A stretch of DNA of 64,000 bases, taken from positions 124,001-188,000 of the forward strand of contig BBMW01000003.1 of NCBI GenBank assembly GCA_000759755.1, given 5' to 3'. This document shows, in pieces, positions 18,515 to 28,758 of the stretch (positions within the stretch are counted from its first letter, which is position 1; each line of letters starts with the position of its first letter). The notes beneath the pieces were generated by a model. It searched no databases. It had not been told where the DNA came from and saw nothing but the letters and a program-made list of their open reading frames with translations. Source of the stretch: Citrobacter werkmanii NBRC 105721. GTDB taxonomy: Bacteria > Pseudomonadota > Gammaproteobacteria > Enterobacterales > Enterobacteriaceae. Made by a program: the position numbers and the translations under genes.

Positions 18515-21500
18515 AACTCTGCTACCGGTTTGCTATTTTTACGTGAAAAACGCAGACGCAGACGGTCGAAAAAGAGATAGACCACGGGTGTGGTGTACAG
18601 CGTCAGGAGTTGACTTACCACCAGCCCGCCGACGATGGTGATCCCCAAAGGCTGGCGCAGTTCGGAGCCATCACCTGCTGATAACACAAGCGGCAGCGCG
18701 CCAAACAGCGCAGCCAGCGTGGTCATCATTATTGGGCGAAAGCGTAACAGGCAAGCCTGGAAAATGGCTTCCTCCGGTGGCAACTTACCGTTTCTTTGCG
18801 CTTCCAACGCAAAATCGACCATCATGATGGCGTTTTTCTTCACAATGCCAATTAATAGCATGATCCCTATCAGGGCTATTAGGCTGAACGGGGCATTGAA
18901 CAGCTCCAGCGCCAGTAAAGCCCCAACGCCCGCTGAAGGCAGTGTGGAAAGAATAGTCAGCGGGTGAACATAACTTTCATACAACATGCCCAACACGATG
19001 TAGACCGTTGCGATGGCGGCGATAATCAGGATCACCTGCGAGTTCATGGTGTCCTGAAAGACCTGTGCCGTACCGGCAAAACTGCCGCGAACCGTCGAGG
19101 GAACGCCAAGCTGGGTCATCGTTCTGTTGATGGCCTCCGTCGCTTCAGAAAGTGAAGAACCTGTCGGCAGGTTAAACGACACCGTTGACGCGGCGGACAA
19201 GCCCTGATGATTCACCGACAGCGGGGCATTCGCCGGTTGCCATTTGGCAAAGTACGATAACGGGATCGCCTTACCGTCATTGTTGATGACGAACATTTTG
19301 TCCAGCGCGCTGATGTCCTGGGTGTAACGTCGATCAACCTCCATCACCACTTTGTACTGGTTCATCGGTTGATAAATTGTCGAAATCTGCCGTTGTCCGA
19401 AAGCGTTATTCAACAGGCTGTTGGCGGCGGCAACATCGATTCCCAGACGCGACATGGTGTCGCGATCGTAAATCAGATTCATCTCCGCGCCATTGTCCTG
19501 TTGATCGGAGTTGACATCCGCCAGTTGGGGCAGGGCGGCTAACGCCTTGCGAATTTTAGGTTCCCATTCACGTAGCGCCGCCAGATCGTCGGACAGCAGT
19601 GTGTACTGATAGCTGGCGTTGGCCTGGCGTCCACCGACGCGAATATCCTGCACCGCCATCAGAAACAGATTCGCGCCCGGCTCTTTGGCCAGCGCGACGC
19701 GCAGGCGGTCGATCACCTGTTGAGCGCTTTCACGGCGTTCATCGCGTGGTTTGAGGGTAATAAACATCATCCCGCTATTGACCCGGGAACCACCGGTGAA
19801 GCCAGTGACGTTATTCACCGCCGGATCGTCGCGGATGATCTGCATAAAGTCTTGCAGTTTGCCGCGCATCGCCTGGAAAGAGATGCTTTGGTCAGCCTGG
19901 ATCCCGCCCATCAATACGCCTGTATCCTGCTCAGGGAAGAAGGTTTTTGGGATGGAAATGTAGAGCCAAATGTTCAGCGCAATGGTGCCGAGTAATACCA
20001 CGCCCACCAGCCGCGTATGGCGCAGCACCCATTTAAGCGATGTGCCGTAGCCCTGTTGCAGCGCCACTAACACGCGACCAAATCCCCGCTTACGCGTTTG
20101 TTCGCGCGGGGCGCTGGATTTGAGCATCCAGCCACACATCATTGGCGTTAATGTCAGTGACACCAGCAGGGAAATGCCGATTGCCACCGACAGCGTGACG
20201 GCAAATTCGCGCAGCAATCGCCCCGGCAGGCCGCCCATCAGCAACAGCGGTAGGAATACCGCGACCAGCGACAGGCTCATGGAGAGAACCGTAAAGCCCA
20301 CCTCGCGCGTGCCCTGTAGCGCGGCCTGAAGTGGTTTCATTCCCGCCTCGAGGTGGCGGGCTATGTTTTCCAGTACCACGATGGCGTCATCGACGACAAA
20401 ACCCGTGGCAATGGTTAGCGCCATTAACGACAGGTTGTTCAGGCTGAATCCGCACAAATACATGGCGGCAAATGTGCCGATTAGCGAGACCGGAACCGCG
20501 ACGGCGGGGATGAGGGTTGCGCGTCCGGAACGCAGAAAGACAAAGACCACCAGGATAACCAGCGCCACGGAGATAATCAGCGTCTGTTCAACTTCCTCCA
20601 GCGAGGCGCGAATGGTCGGCGATCGGTCCTGGGCGATTTGCAGATCGATAGCGGCCGGGACCAGGGTTTGTAATTCCGGCAATTTGGCCCGGATGCTGTC
20701 TACCGTCTGAATGATATTGGCTTCCGGCAGCTTGCGGATCATCAGCAGGATGGCCGGTTTGGCATTGGTCATCCCCGCGTTGCGCACGTCCTGTACCGAG
20801 TCGCTCACAGACGCAACGTCACCTAACCGCACCGCAGCGCCGTTATTGTAGTGGATGATAATCGGTTGGTATTCGGCTGCCGTTTTCAGCTCATCGTTGG
20901 TTTGTACCTGCCAACGATGGGTTTCACTCTCGATAGCTCCCTGCGGTTTACGCACGTTGGCGTTGTCGATTGCGCTACGCACGTCGTCCAGCGATACGCC
21001 CTGGTTAAACAGCGCTTGTGGGTTGAGTCCTACGCGCACGGCAGGCAGAGAACTTCCTCCCACGTCCACGTCACCCACGCCGTCGATTTGCGCGATGGTT
21101 TGCGCCAGTTGGGTCGACGCAAAATCGTACAGTTCACCCTGGGAATACGTATCAGAAGTGAGCGTCAGGATCATGATCGGCGCGTCGGAAGGGTTAGCTT
21201 TGCGGTACGTTGGGCGACTGGGCATTCCGCTAGGCAGCAGGCTTTGTGCGGCGTTGATTGCGGCCTGAACGTCTCGCGCAGCGCCGTTGATGTCACGGTC
21301 GAATTTAAATTCGAGAATGATGCGTGTGCTGCCAAGCGAGCTGCTTGAGGTCATTTCGTTCACGCCCGCGATGCGGCCCAGAGAGCGTTCCAGCGGGGTG
21401 GCGACAGAGGAGGCCATCGTTTCGGGAGACGCGCCGGGTAATGAGGCGCTGACCATAATCACCGGGAAATCCACCTGCGGCAGCGGGGCCACCGGCAGCA

Positions 21501-21591
21501 GACGAAAACCCAGTATGCCGCACAGAGTGATGGCCACAGAAATGAGAATAGTCGCCACCGGACGATGAATGAAAAGCGCGAAAAATTTCAT
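18511..21591 (-). CDS. mdtC: Multidrug efflux RND transporter permease MdtC
   Basis: MdtC is one of two different RND subunits that form a mixed trimer with MdtB in the MdtABC-TolC pump, which exports novobiocin, bile salts and other substrates. The 1026 residues follow the RND plan: helix 1 ([28 protein letters not shown]), a large periplasmic loop, helices 2-6 with the proton-relay acidic pair in [19 protein letters not shown], then a second repeat ending in [20 protein letters not shown]. It directly abuts mdtB. In E. coli, MdtC alone keeps partial function while MdtB alone does not. Confidence 0.96.
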   Translation of the reverse strand: MKFFALFIHRPVATILISVAITLCGILGFRLLPVAPLPQVDFPVIMVSASLPGASPETMASSVATPLERSLGRIAGVNEMTSSSSLGSTRIILEFKFDRDINGAARDVQAAINAAQSLLPSGMPSRPTYRKANPSDAPIMILTLTSDTYSQGELYDFASTQLAQTIAQIDGVGDVDVGGSSLPAVRVGLNPQALFNQGVSLDDVRSAIDNANVRKPQGAIESETHRWQVQTNDELKTAAEYQPIIIHYNNGAAVRLGDVASVSDSVQDVRNAGMTNAKPAILLMIRKLPEANIIQTVDSIRAKLPELQTLVPAAIDLQIAQDRSPTIRASLEEVEQTLIISVALVILVVFVFLRSGRATLIPAVAVPVSLIGTFAAMYLCGFSLNNLSLMALTIATGFVVDDAIVVLENIARHLEAGMKPLQAALQGTREVGFTVLSMSLSLVAVFLPLLLMGGLPGRLLREFAVTLSVAIGISLLVSLTLTPMMCGWMLKSSAPREQTRKRGFGRVLVALQQGYGTSLKWVLRHTRLVGVVLLGTIALNIWLYISIPKTFFPEQDTGVLMGGIQADQSISFQAMRGKLQDFMQIIRDDPAVNNVTGFTGGSRVNSGMMFITLKPRDERRESAQQVIDRLRVALAKEPGANLFLMAVQDIRVGGRQANASYQYTLLSDDLAALREWEPKIRKALAALPQLADVNSDQQDNGAEMNLIYDRDTMSRLGIDVAAANSLLNNAFGQRQISTIYQPMNQYKVVMEVDRRYTQDISALDKMFVINNDGKAIPLSYFAKWQPANAPLSVNHQGLSAASTVSFNLPTGSSLSEATEAINRTMTQLGVPSTVRGSFAGTAQVFQDTMNSQVILIIAAIATVYIVLGMLYESYVHPLTILSTLPSAGVGALLALELFNAPFSLIALIGIMLLIGIVKKNAIMMVDFALEAQRNGKLPPEEAIFQACLLRFRPIMMTTLAALFGALPLVLSAGDGSELRQPLGITIVGGLVVSQLLTLYTTPVVYLFFDRLRLRFSRKNSKPVAEL

Positions 21592-24500
21592 TTACGCTTC
21601 CTCTTCCTGACGTGGGAAGCGGCTTTTCACATACAGCGATAAACGGTCAAACAGCAGATAAATCACTGGGGTGGTGAACAGGGTTAATACCTGGCTTACC
21701 AGCAGACCGCCGACCATGCCAATCCCTAATGGACGGCGTAACTCTGCGCCCACGCCGGTGCTTAACATCAGGGGCAATGCGCCCAGCAGCGCCGCCAGCG
21801 TGGTCATCAGGATCGGGCGAAAACGCAGCAGACAGGCCTGGAAGATAGCTTCACGCGGCGCCATACCCTGTTCGCGCTCTGCGGCCAGGGCAAAGTCGAT
21901 CATCATGATGGCGTTTTTCTTGACGATACCGATGAGCAAAATAATGCCGATAATCGCAATGACGTCCAGTTCGCTGCCGGCAATCATTAACGCCAGCAGT
22001 GCGCCAACGCCCGCCGTGGGCAGCGTGGAGAGAATGGTTATCGGGTGAATAAAGCTTTCATACAGCACGCCGAGTACGATATACATCGCGACAACCGCCG
22101 CCACAATCAGCCAGATAGTGTTACCCAGCGCGGCCTGGAAGGCCAACGTACTGCCCTGAAACTGGGTGGTAATGTTCGCTGGCAGGTTAAGCGTTTTTTC
22201 GGCATCCAGAATCGCCTGTACCGCATCGCCCAATGAATAGTCGTCTGGCACATTGAACGAGATGGTTGTCACCGGAAACTGATCGAGATGGTTAATCGAC
22301 AGCGGAGCAAAACGCTGTTCAATGCTGGCGATAGCGCTGAGCGGCACCACGCCGCCGTCGCTACTGGTCAGACGAATAGTCTCCATAGCCGCAAGCCCTG
22401 GCGTCGTGTCGGTGTCATGTTCTAACACGACGCGATACTGGTTTGCCTGCGTATAGATGGTTGAAATCAGGCGTTGGCCGAAGGCGTTGTACAGGGCGTT
22501 ATCGACATCTGCCATGCTGATACCTAAACGGCTGGCGCTGTCGCGATTGACGTTCACATAGGCTACCAGCCCTTTGTCCTGCCAGTCACTGCTGACATCA
22601 GACACCTGCGGTAGCTGTTGTAGCTTTTCCAACAGTTGGGGAACCCAGGTGCTGAGCGCATCCAGGGAGGTTGCTTGCAGCGTGAATTGATATTGCGTCC
22701 GGCTGACCTGAGTATCAATCGTCAGGTCTTGCGTAGGCTGCAGATAGAGGTCGACGCCGGGAACGTTGTTTACTGCCTCTTGTAACCGCGCGATCACTTT
22801 CTGCACGCGATCATCGCGTTCATCCAGTGGCTTAAGGTTGATTTGCATACGTGCGCTGTTTAATGCCGGATTGGTGCCGTCCACGCCAACAAAAGCGGTC
22901 AGGCTCTCAACCGCCGGATCTTGCAGGATGACATCTGAGACCTGACGCTGACGCTGGGCCATGCTGGCAAACGAGCTGGACTGCGGTGCCTGCAGCGTGC
23001 CCTGGATGATACCGTTATCCTGTATCGGGAAGAAGCCTTTTGGAATAAAGACCCACAGCATGACGCTTAGCGCCAGCGTGCCAAGCGCCACGCTGAGCGT
23101 CAGCCACGGATGGTTAAGCACTTTAGCCAGCCAGTGCCCGTACCCGGCGATAATGCGATCAAACATCCGTTCCGAGGCGCGCGAGAAGCGGTTCTGTTTA
23201 CGTAACGATGCCTGACTGAGCATGCGGGCGCACATCATCGGCGTGAGGGTGAGCGACACTACCGCAGAAATCAGTATCGCCACGGCCAGCGTTACGGCAA
23301 ACTCGCGGAACAATCGCCCGACAATATCGCCCATAAACAACAGTGGGATCAGCACGGCGATCAGCGAAAATGTCAGAGAGATGATGGTAAAACCAATCTC
23401 GCCCGCACCTTTCAGGGCGGCGGTCAGCGGTTTTTCGCCTTTTTCGATATAACGTGAAATGTTCTCAATCACCACGATGGCGTCATCCACCACAAAGCCG
23501 GTGGCGATGGTTAGCGCCATTAAGGTCAGGTTATTGATAGAGAAATCAAGAAAAACCATTACCGCGAAGGTGCCGATTAGCGACAGCGGCACAGCGACCG
23601 CGGGTATAATCGTTGCCGGGATATTGCGCAGAAACAGGTAGATAATCATAACAACCAGCGCAATCGCCAGCATCAGCTCAAACTGGGTGTCGGCTACGGA
23701 TGCACGAATATTGGTTGTACGATCGGAAAGCACGCTGACCTTTACTGATTTAGGCAGGCTTTCAGTGAGCTGCGGCAACATTTGGCGGATGCTGTCAGCA
23801 GTGGAAATGATGTTTGCCCCCGGCTGGCGCTGAACATTCATCACAATGGCTTGTTGCTTATTGGCCCATGCGCCCAGCCAGCTATTTTCTGCCCCTTGCT
23901 CAACGTTTGCGACATCGCCCAGACGAACCGGCGCGCCGTTTTTATAGGCAATAATAAGCTGACGATATTCATCCGCAGACTGCATCTGGTCGTTAGCTGA
24001 GAGCGTGACGGCACGCGTTGGGCCATCAAGACTGCCTTTAGCCGAGTTGACGTTGGCGCCGGTAATGGCCGTACGGATGGTTTCGCTGGTCAGACCGAGC
24101 GCGGCAATGGCCTGCGCATTAAGCTTCACGCGAACAGCCGGACGTTGCCCACCGGAAAGCGTCACCAGACCCACGCCCGAAACCTGAGAGATTTTCTGGG
24201 CGACGCGGGTTTCGACCATATCTTCCACCTGCGTCATCGGCATCGCGCTGGAGGTGACAGCCAGCGTCATGATCGGTGGATCCGCCGGGTTTACTTTACT
24301 GTAGACCGGCGGGTTAGGCAGATCGCCCGGTAATAAATTGGTGGCGGCATTAATGGCGGCCTGAACTTCCTGCTCGGCGACATCCAGCGGGAGCGTCAGT
24401 TGAAACTGCAACGTGACGACCGAAGCGCCGCCGGAGCTTTGCGAGGACATCTGTTTTAAGCCGGACATTTGTCCAAACTGACGCTCAAGCGGCGCGGTTA

Positions 24501-24714
24501 CCGCCGAAGTCATAACGTCCGGGCTGGCGCCGGGGTAGAGCGTTACGACCTGAATTGTGGGGTAATCCACTTCTGGTAAAGCGGCGATCGGCAGGAAACG
24601 ATAACCAATAATACCTGCCAATAAAATGGCGACCATCAGCAGCGTGGTGGCGACGGGGCGCAGAATAAACAGGCGCGAGGGGCCGCCTGAGTTGCCAGGA
24701 GGTAACACCTGCAT
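21592..24714 (-). CDS. mdtB: Multidrug efflux RND transporter permease MdtB
   Basis: MdtB is the second RND subunit of MdtABC; trimers of two MdtB and one MdtC are the working form in E. coli. The 1040 residues equal the E. coli length. Features include the N-terminal [20 protein letters not shown], the proton-relay helix [23 protein letters not shown], and the duplicated motif [18 protein letters not shown]. It shares one base with the mdtA stop and abuts mdtC, a tightly packed operon. I saw no frameshift or missing domain. Confidence 0.97.
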   Translation of the reverse strand: MQVLPPGNSGGPSRLFILRPVATTLLMVAILLAGIIGYRFLPIAALPEVDYPTIQVVTLYPGASPDVMTSAVTAPLERQFGQMSGLKQMSSQSSGGASVVTLQFQLTLPLDVAEQEVQAAINAATNLLPGDLPNPPVYSKVNPADPPIMTLAVTSSAMPMTQVEDMVETRVAQKISQVSGVGLVTLSGGQRPAVRVKLNAQAIAALGLTSETIRTAITGANVNSAKGSLDGPTRAVTLSANDQMQSADEYRQLIIAYKNGAPVRLGDVANVEQGAENSWLGAWANKQQAIVMNVQRQPGANIISTADSIRQMLPQLTESLPKSVKVSVLSDRTTNIRASVADTQFELMLAIALVVMIIYLFLRNIPATIIPAVAVPLSLIGTFAVMVFLDFSINNLTLMALTIATGFVVDDAIVVIENISRYIEKGEKPLTAALKGAGEIGFTIISLTFSLIAVLIPLLFMGDIVGRLFREFAVTLAVAILISAVVSLTLTPMMCARMLSQASLRKQNRFSRASERMFDRIIAGYGHWLAKVLNHPWLTLSVALGTLALSVMLWVFIPKGFFPIQDNGIIQGTLQAPQSSSFASMAQRQRQVSDVILQDPAVESLTAFVGVDGTNPALNSARMQINLKPLDERDDRVQKVIARLQEAVNNVPGVDLYLQPTQDLTIDTQVSRTQYQFTLQATSLDALSTWVPQLLEKLQQLPQVSDVSSDWQDKGLVAYVNVNRDSASRLGISMADVDNALYNAFGQRLISTIYTQANQYRVVLEHDTDTTPGLAAMETIRLTSSDGGVVPLSAIASIEQRFAPLSINHLDQFPVTTISFNVPDDYSLGDAVQAILDAEKTLNLPANITTQFQGSTLAFQAALGNTIWLIVAAVVAMYIVLGVLYESFIHPITILSTLPTAGVGALLALMIAGSELDVIAIIGIILLIGIVKKNAIMMIDFALAAEREQGMAPREAIFQACLLRFRPILMTTLAALLGALPLMLSTGVGAELRRPLGIGMVGGLLVSQVLTLFTTPVIYLLFDRLSLYVKSRFPRQEEEA

Positions 24715-25961
24715 CAGGAGTTAGCTCCTTTTTTTCCGTAGCCGCGCGGCGTAGTTTTTTCGTCTGTTACAGAGGTGTCGTGCGCCTCTACGACTTCAAC
24801 TTTGGCCCCTTCCGTCAGGCGGTCAATACCGTCGGTCACTACGCGATCGCCCACGGACAGTCCGGCGGTAATCACCACTTTCTGGCTATCCTGGATACCC
24901 GGTTTAACCAGGTGTTTACTGACGTTATTGTCGCTGTTCAGCACCCAGACAAAGTGACCTTCATTACCCATTTGCAGGGCAGCAGTGGGGATGACAACAG
25001 CATTTTGTTCCGTGTCGACCAGCATGCGGGCATTAACGAACTGATTTGGGAATAAGGCATCATCCTGATTGTTAAACCGGGCCTTAACTTTGATGGTTCC
25101 GGTAGTTGCGTCGATTTGATTGTCGAGGCTCAGCAGGACGCCTTCGCTGAGTTTTTGCGAATTAGTACGGTCCCAGGCTTCGACCTTCAGCGGGTTCCCC
25201 GATTTTTGCGCCCGCAACACGGTGGCGATGTCGTTTTCGGGTAAGGTGAATATCAAGTCGATGGGGTGGGTTTGTGTAATGACGACGATGCCGGTGGTAT
25301 CACCGCTGGAAATCTGGTTGCCAACATCCACCTGTTTCAGACCGACCCGTCCATCGACAGGCGCGGTTATACGGCTCCAGTCGAGCTGCAATTGGGCGCT
25401 GGCGACGCTGGCTTCATCCGCTTTGATTGTCCCTAACGTCTCATTTACCAGCGCCTGTTGGGCATCCAGCTCTTGGCGGGAGACCAGATTGGTTTTTACC
25501 AACTGCTGATAACGCGCAAGATCGCGACGGGCATTCGCCAGCGTGGCTTTATCTTTTGCCAGTTGCCCCTGCGCCTGAGCCAGAGCAACTTTAAATTGGC
25601 TGGGGTCTATCTCTGCCAGCAAGTCGCCGGCTTTTACCTGTTGCCCTTCCGCGAAGTGTAACGCGATGAGCTGGCCATCTACCCGGCTTCGCACCGTAGC
25701 GGTATTGGCGGCAGTAATAGTGCCTAGCCCCGTCAGATAACGTGGAACGGCTTCCTCGGTGGCGGTGGCGGCCTGAACGGGAGCCAACGGCCCGGAACGC
25801 ATACCACGACGCCCAGCTCCTGGCGAGTGCTGCGCTGGTTTGGTCGCGCCGGGTGCGGTGCCCTGGGGTTCACTGCGGCTTTGCCAGAACCAGAATGCGG
25901 CGATGGCGGTCACGACGATCACAGTTGCTATCACCCAGCGGGATTTGTTACTGCCTTTCAT
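24714..25961 (-). CDS. mdtA: Multidrug efflux periplasmic adaptor MdtA
   Basis: MdtA is the membrane-fusion protein that joins MdtBC to TolC. An uncleaved signal/anchor (about residues 8-26, [18 protein letters not shown]) is followed by a low-complexity linker, the lipoyl half motif [30 protein letters not shown], a coiled-coil hairpin, then the second lipoyl half [20 protein letters not shown] and the beta-barrel. The ATG at 25961 ([10 protein letters not shown]) gives 415 residues, as in E. coli. A longer in-frame reading adds 97 residues that cover the BaeR box and is rejected. This is the first gene of the operon. Confidence 0.96.
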   Translation of the reverse strand: MKGSNKSRWVIATVIVVTAIAAFWFWQSRSEPQGTAPGATKPAQHSPGAGRRGMRSGPLAPVQAATATEEAVPRYLTGLGTITAANTATVRSRVDGQLIALHFAEGQQVKAGDLLAEIDPSQFKVALAQAQGQLAKDKATLANARRDLARYQQLVKTNLVSRQELDAQQALVNETLGTIKADEASVASAQLQLDWSRITAPVDGRVGLKQVDVGNQISSGDTTGIVVITQTHPIDLIFTLPENDIATVLRAQKSGNPLKVEAWDRTNSQKLSEGVLLSLDNQIDATTGTIKVKARFNNQDDALFPNQFVNARMLVDTEQNAVVIPTAALQMGNEGHFVWVLNSDNNVSKHLVKPGIQDSQKVVITAGLSVGDRVVTDGIDRLTEGAKVEVVEAHDTSVTDEKTTPRGYGKKGANS

Positions 25962-26014
25962 TGTTATGGGTTTCTCATCCTGAAACGATTCGCGGAATGA
26001 TACTAGTTTAGCCA

Positions 26015-26032
26015 GCGAACAAGGGAGAAAAA
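26015..26032 (-). promoter_or_regulatory. BaeR box upstream of mdtA
   Basis: On the minus strand TTTTTCTCCCTTGTTCGC matches 15 of 18 positions of the BaeR box consensus TTTTTCTCCATDATTGGC. It lies 54-71 bases upstream of the mdtA start, the expected place for BaeR activation of the operon. Confidence 0.75.
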
Positions 26033-26176
26033 TGGAGGAATTATGAAACACTGTCGGGATTCGTCTGAATGCTGATGCGGCTTTGCGAGGCGTTACGCAA
26101 CATTTAGCGCTGAAAACGGCGAACAAGAAATAGTGCGTTAGAGTGCGTTCAACGCAAAAAGGAGGTAAGCCAGAGA

Positions 26177-26195
26177 TTTCAGCGGGACGCTGAAA
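26177..26195. repeat. Perfect inverted repeat between sib and mdtA promoter
   Basis: TTTCAGCG and CGCTGAAA flank three bases, an 8-bp perfect stem just beyond the Sib RNA terminator. It may be a regulator site or an RNA stem; nothing in the sequence decides this. Confidence 0.4.
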
Positions 26196-26198
26196 CGG

Positions 26199-26336
26199 GA
26201 AAGCCCCTCCCGAGGAAGGGGCCAGAATAAGGAAAGGGTTATGATGAAGCACGTCATCATACTGGTGATATTCTTAGTCATTAGCTTCGCGGCTTACTAA
26301 GACACCAGGGGGAGGGGAAACCCTCCCTAACCCTCA
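26199..26336 (-). ncRNA. sib: Sib-family antisense RNA (type I antitoxin)
   Basis: The minus strand opposite the ibs toxin gene begins with a G-rich stem (AGGGAGGGTTTCCCCTCCCC), runs through the complement of the toxin and its ribosome site (CATCATAACCCTTTCCTTATT), and ends in the terminator stem CCCCTTCCTCGGGAGGGG followed by CTTT. Order and size (about 138 bases, ends approximate) match E. coli Sib RNAs, which pair with ibs mRNA and block its translation. The position next to mdtA is where E. coli has sibA and sibB. Confidence 0.82.
26241..26300 (+). CDS. ibs: Ibs-type type I toxin peptide (19 residues)
   Basis: A 19-residue hydrophobic peptide, [19 protein letters not shown], follows a strong AAGGAAAGGG ribosome site. 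It differs by only a few residues from E. coli IbsA/IbsB, small inner-membrane peptides that depolarise the membrane when overproduced. The gene lies wholly inside the antisense Sib RNA on the opposite strand. E. coli has two copies here; only one is visible in this window. Confidence 0.85.
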   Translation: MMKHVIILVIFLVISFAAY

Positions 26337-26399
26337 CTCCTGAAAATAAGCCACAGCAACGGTGATGTCAATATGCACACCTTTCAGCTTGCGAGCGGC

Positions 26400-27752
26400 T
26401 TAGCGGAAAACAACCTCAGCCCAGCGGGCCAATCCAGCGGTAACGGAACCGAAATCATCGCCACCGGCAATTGGGATGCCCGGGAGCTGCTCTGCGAGAG
26501 CTTTTTTGATCAACGGCGAACGCGCGCTGCCGCCGGTCAGGTAAATCACGTCCGGTTTTTCCTGCGCGTTTTCCAGCGCCAGTTGCACCTGCTCGAGAAT
26601 ACGCGCCAGAGGCTGATTGAGCGCAGCTTCCAGTCCGTGTTGACTGATATCGGTGGCCAGCGTTTCGCTGATAAACGGTAGCGCCGCCGTAACTATGCTC
26701 TGGTCGGACAGCGCGATTTTGCTCTCTTCTGCGCTGCGCACCAGGCGGTAACTCAGACGCTCGCGCCAGACTTTGAGTAACAGCGCGACTTTATCGGCTT
26801 CCCGGGCGTCACGTACAAGATCGTTTAATAAGCGTCCGTTGGCACTACTGTAGAACTCACTTTGCGCGGGGACATCGTTAATCGCGACCGCGTTCCACCA
26901 GGGCAGAATAGGTAAGGCGATGCCTTTTTCCGTTTCTCCACCCATGCCGAGGAGCGGCATCAAGTGTTTAAAGGCCAGTGCAATATCCAGATCGTTCCCG
27001 CCTACGCGGCAGCCGCTGTGCCCCAGCAGGCTGTTTTCGCGATCGGCGCGTTGATGCCATTGTGGTCCCATTAGCAACAATGAACAGTCGGTTGTACCCC
27101 CGCCAATGTCCACGACCAATACGCGTTTTTCTTCCTGCAGCGTGGCTTCGTAATCCAGACCAGCTGCTACCGGTTCGTACTGAAAGACGACATCCTGAAA
27201 ACCAGCGCGTTTTGCCGCACGTTCAAGGATACCTTGCGCCTGAATATTGGCGTCATCGCCACCTAAACCCTGAAAGTTGATTGGGCGACCAATAACGGCC
27301 TGGGTGATGGCTTCCGGCAACTGGCTTTGTGCCTGATTACGAATATGCAGCATCATGGCACAGACCAGATCCTCAAACAGCGCAACCTGCTGCGGTTTCA
27401 GACCGCTGGCACCGAGAAAGGATTTTGGTGATTTAACGAAGTACACCTCTTCCGGATCGTCAATATAGTGACCCAGCGAAGCCAGACCGAACTGCACGCT
27501 GTTGGCATTAACATCGATATCTTCTTCGCGGTTATAGCGCATCGCACGGCGCAGTAACGCCTGCGTTTCATCATCCGTGGTTGGAACGTCGTGATGCCGA
27601 TACAGCCATTCACTGACCGCTTCGCGTGTTGGCGCACAAAGCATTGAGGGCAGAAGCGTGCTGTTATTTTCCATTTTGAGCAACTGTGGCTGCCCGTCTC
27701 GCATAACGGCCACTGAACAGTTTGCCGTACCGTAGTCAAAACCAATAAACAC
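26400..27752 (-). CDS. yegD: Hsp70-family ATPase-domain protein YegD
   Basis: YegD is an actin/Hsp70-fold protein with the nucleotide-binding half of DnaK but no peptide-binding half; its role is unknown. Phosphate-1 motif FIGFDYGTANCSVAV is at residues 2-16, phosphate-2 VLVVDIGGGTTDCSL in the middle, and the adenosine motif VIYLTGGSARSPLIKKAL near 410. I chose the GTG start at 27752: it gives 450 residues, exactly the E. coli length, and a GGGGA site lies at the right spacing. An in-frame ATG five codons earlier would overlap that site. It is divergent from alkA. Confidence 0.9.
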   Translation of the reverse strand: MFIGFDYGTANCSVAVMRDGQPQLLKMENNSTLLPSMLCAPTREAVSEWLYRHHDVPTTDDETQALLRRAMRYNREEDIDVNANSVQFGLASLGHYIDDPEEVYFVKSPKSFLGASGLKPQQVALFEDLVCAMMLHIRNQAQSQLPEAITQAVIGRPINFQGLGGDDANIQAQGILERAAKRAGFQDVVFQYEPVAAGLDYEATLQEEKRVLVVDIGGGTTDCSLLLMGPQWHQRADRENSLLGHSGCRVGGNDLDIALAFKHLMPLLGMGGETEKGIALPILPWWNAVAINDVPAQSEFYSSANGRLLNDLVRDAREADKVALLLKVWRERLSYRLVRSAEESKIALSDQSIVTAALPFISETLATDISQHGLEAALNQPLARILEQVQLALENAQEKPDVIYLTGGSARSPLIKKALAEQLPGIPIAGGDDFGSVTAGLARWAEVVFR

Positions 27753-27826
27753 CGTAAAAATCCCCATGCCAGTGAAGAAGGGGCGTGACTTTAACGAAAT
27801 GTTGACGTCCCGACAACTGGAATATG

Positions 27827-27861
27827 AAAGCAAGGCGTATCGTTTGAATACCGTTTATGCT
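27827..27861 (+). promoter_or_regulatory. Possible Ada box and promoter of alkA
   Basis: AAAGCAAG at 27827-27834 resembles the Ada box of alkA (AAAGCAAA). A -10-like TATGCT is at 27856-27861, which would put the Ada box at about -41 to -34 from a start near 27868. In E. coli methylated Ada activates alkA from such a site. The match is short, so this is tentative. Confidence 0.4.
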
Positions 27862-27888
27862 GTAGGTTTGCTGGAAAAGGAAAATGCA

Positions 27889-28758
27889 ATGTTCACGCTG
27901 AGTTGGCAACCGCCTTACGACTGGCCCTGGATGCTGGGGTTCCTGGCCGCCCGTGCGGTGGAAGGGGTAGAAACCGTGGGGGATCTGCGTTATGTCAGAA
28001 GCCTGTCCGTCGGGAATCATCGTGGTCTGGTGCGCGTGATACCGGATCTACACACCCATCAACTACACGTGACGTTGAGTCAGGGGCTACAGCCGGTTGC
28101 CGCAGAGTGTCTGGCTAAAATGACACGTTTATTCGATCTTACCTGTTGCCCGCAGCAAATAGCCAGCGCGCTGGGAAGCCTTGGAGCAGCGCGTCCGGGA
28201 CTGCGTTTGCCGGGCAGTGTCGATGCTTTTGAACAAGGAGTACGAGCGATTTTAGGGCAGTTAGTCAGCGTGGCTATGGCGGCGAAACTGACGGCGAAAG
28301 TGGCGCATACTTATGGGCAAACGCTGGAGGATGCCCCAGAGTATGTGTGTTTCCCTACCCCTGAAGCGCTCGCTGATGCTGAACCATTACACCTGAAAGC
28401 GTTAGGGATGCCGCTCAAACGCGCTGAAGCGTTAATTCATCTGGCTCGCGCGACGCTGGATGGAACGCTTGCGACGCAAGCGCCTGCCGATATCGAGCAA
28501 GGCGTCAAACATCTGCAAACGTTCCCCGGAATAGGGCGCTGGACCGCCAACTACTTTGCGCTGCGGGGCTGGCAGGCGAAAGATGTTTTTCTGCCGGATG
28601 ACTATCTGATTAAACAACGTTTTGCCGGCATGACGCCCGCCCAGATACGGCGGTATGCAGAGCGCTGGAAACCCTGGCGCTCCTATGCGTTATTACATAT
28701 CTGGTATACGGATGGCTGGCAGCCGTCAGTTGATGGCGAAATTACTGGTATTCAGTAG
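27889..28758 (+). CDS. alkA: 3-methyladenine DNA glycosylase II AlkA
   Basis: AlkA removes alkylated purines (3-methyladenine, 7-methylguanine) and O2-methylpyrimidines in the adaptive response. The N-terminal beta domain MFTLSWQPPYDWPWML leads to the helix-hairpin-helix GPD fold: hairpin TFPGIGRWTANYFALRGW at about 211-228 and catalytic Asp238 in DVFLPDDYLIKQRF. The numbering agrees with E. coli. ATG 27889 has an AAAAGGA site. The protein has 289 residues against 282 in E. coli, with an extra C-terminal tail (SVDGEITGIQ) that overlaps the end of convergent dgcE by 33 bases. Confidence 0.95.
   Translation: MFTLSWQPPYDWPWMLGFLAARAVEGVETVGDLRYVRSLSVGNHRGLVRVIPDLHTHQLHVTLSQGLQPVAAECLAKMTRLFDLTCCPQQIASALGSLGAARPGLRLPGSVDAFEQGVRAILGQLVSVAMAAKLTAKVAHTYGQTLEDAPEYVCFPTPEALADAEPLHLKALGMPLKRAEALIHLARATLDGTLATQAPADIEQGVKHLQTFPGIGRWTANYFALRGWQAKDVFLPDDYLIKQRFAGMTPAQIRRYAERWKPWRSYALLHIWYTDGWQPSVDGEITGIQ

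Noticed and set aside
25962-26252. N-terminal extension of mdtA by 97 codons
   Set aside because: The extension covers the BaeR box and part of the antisense RNA and lacks any family match; the ATG at 25961 fits MdtA.
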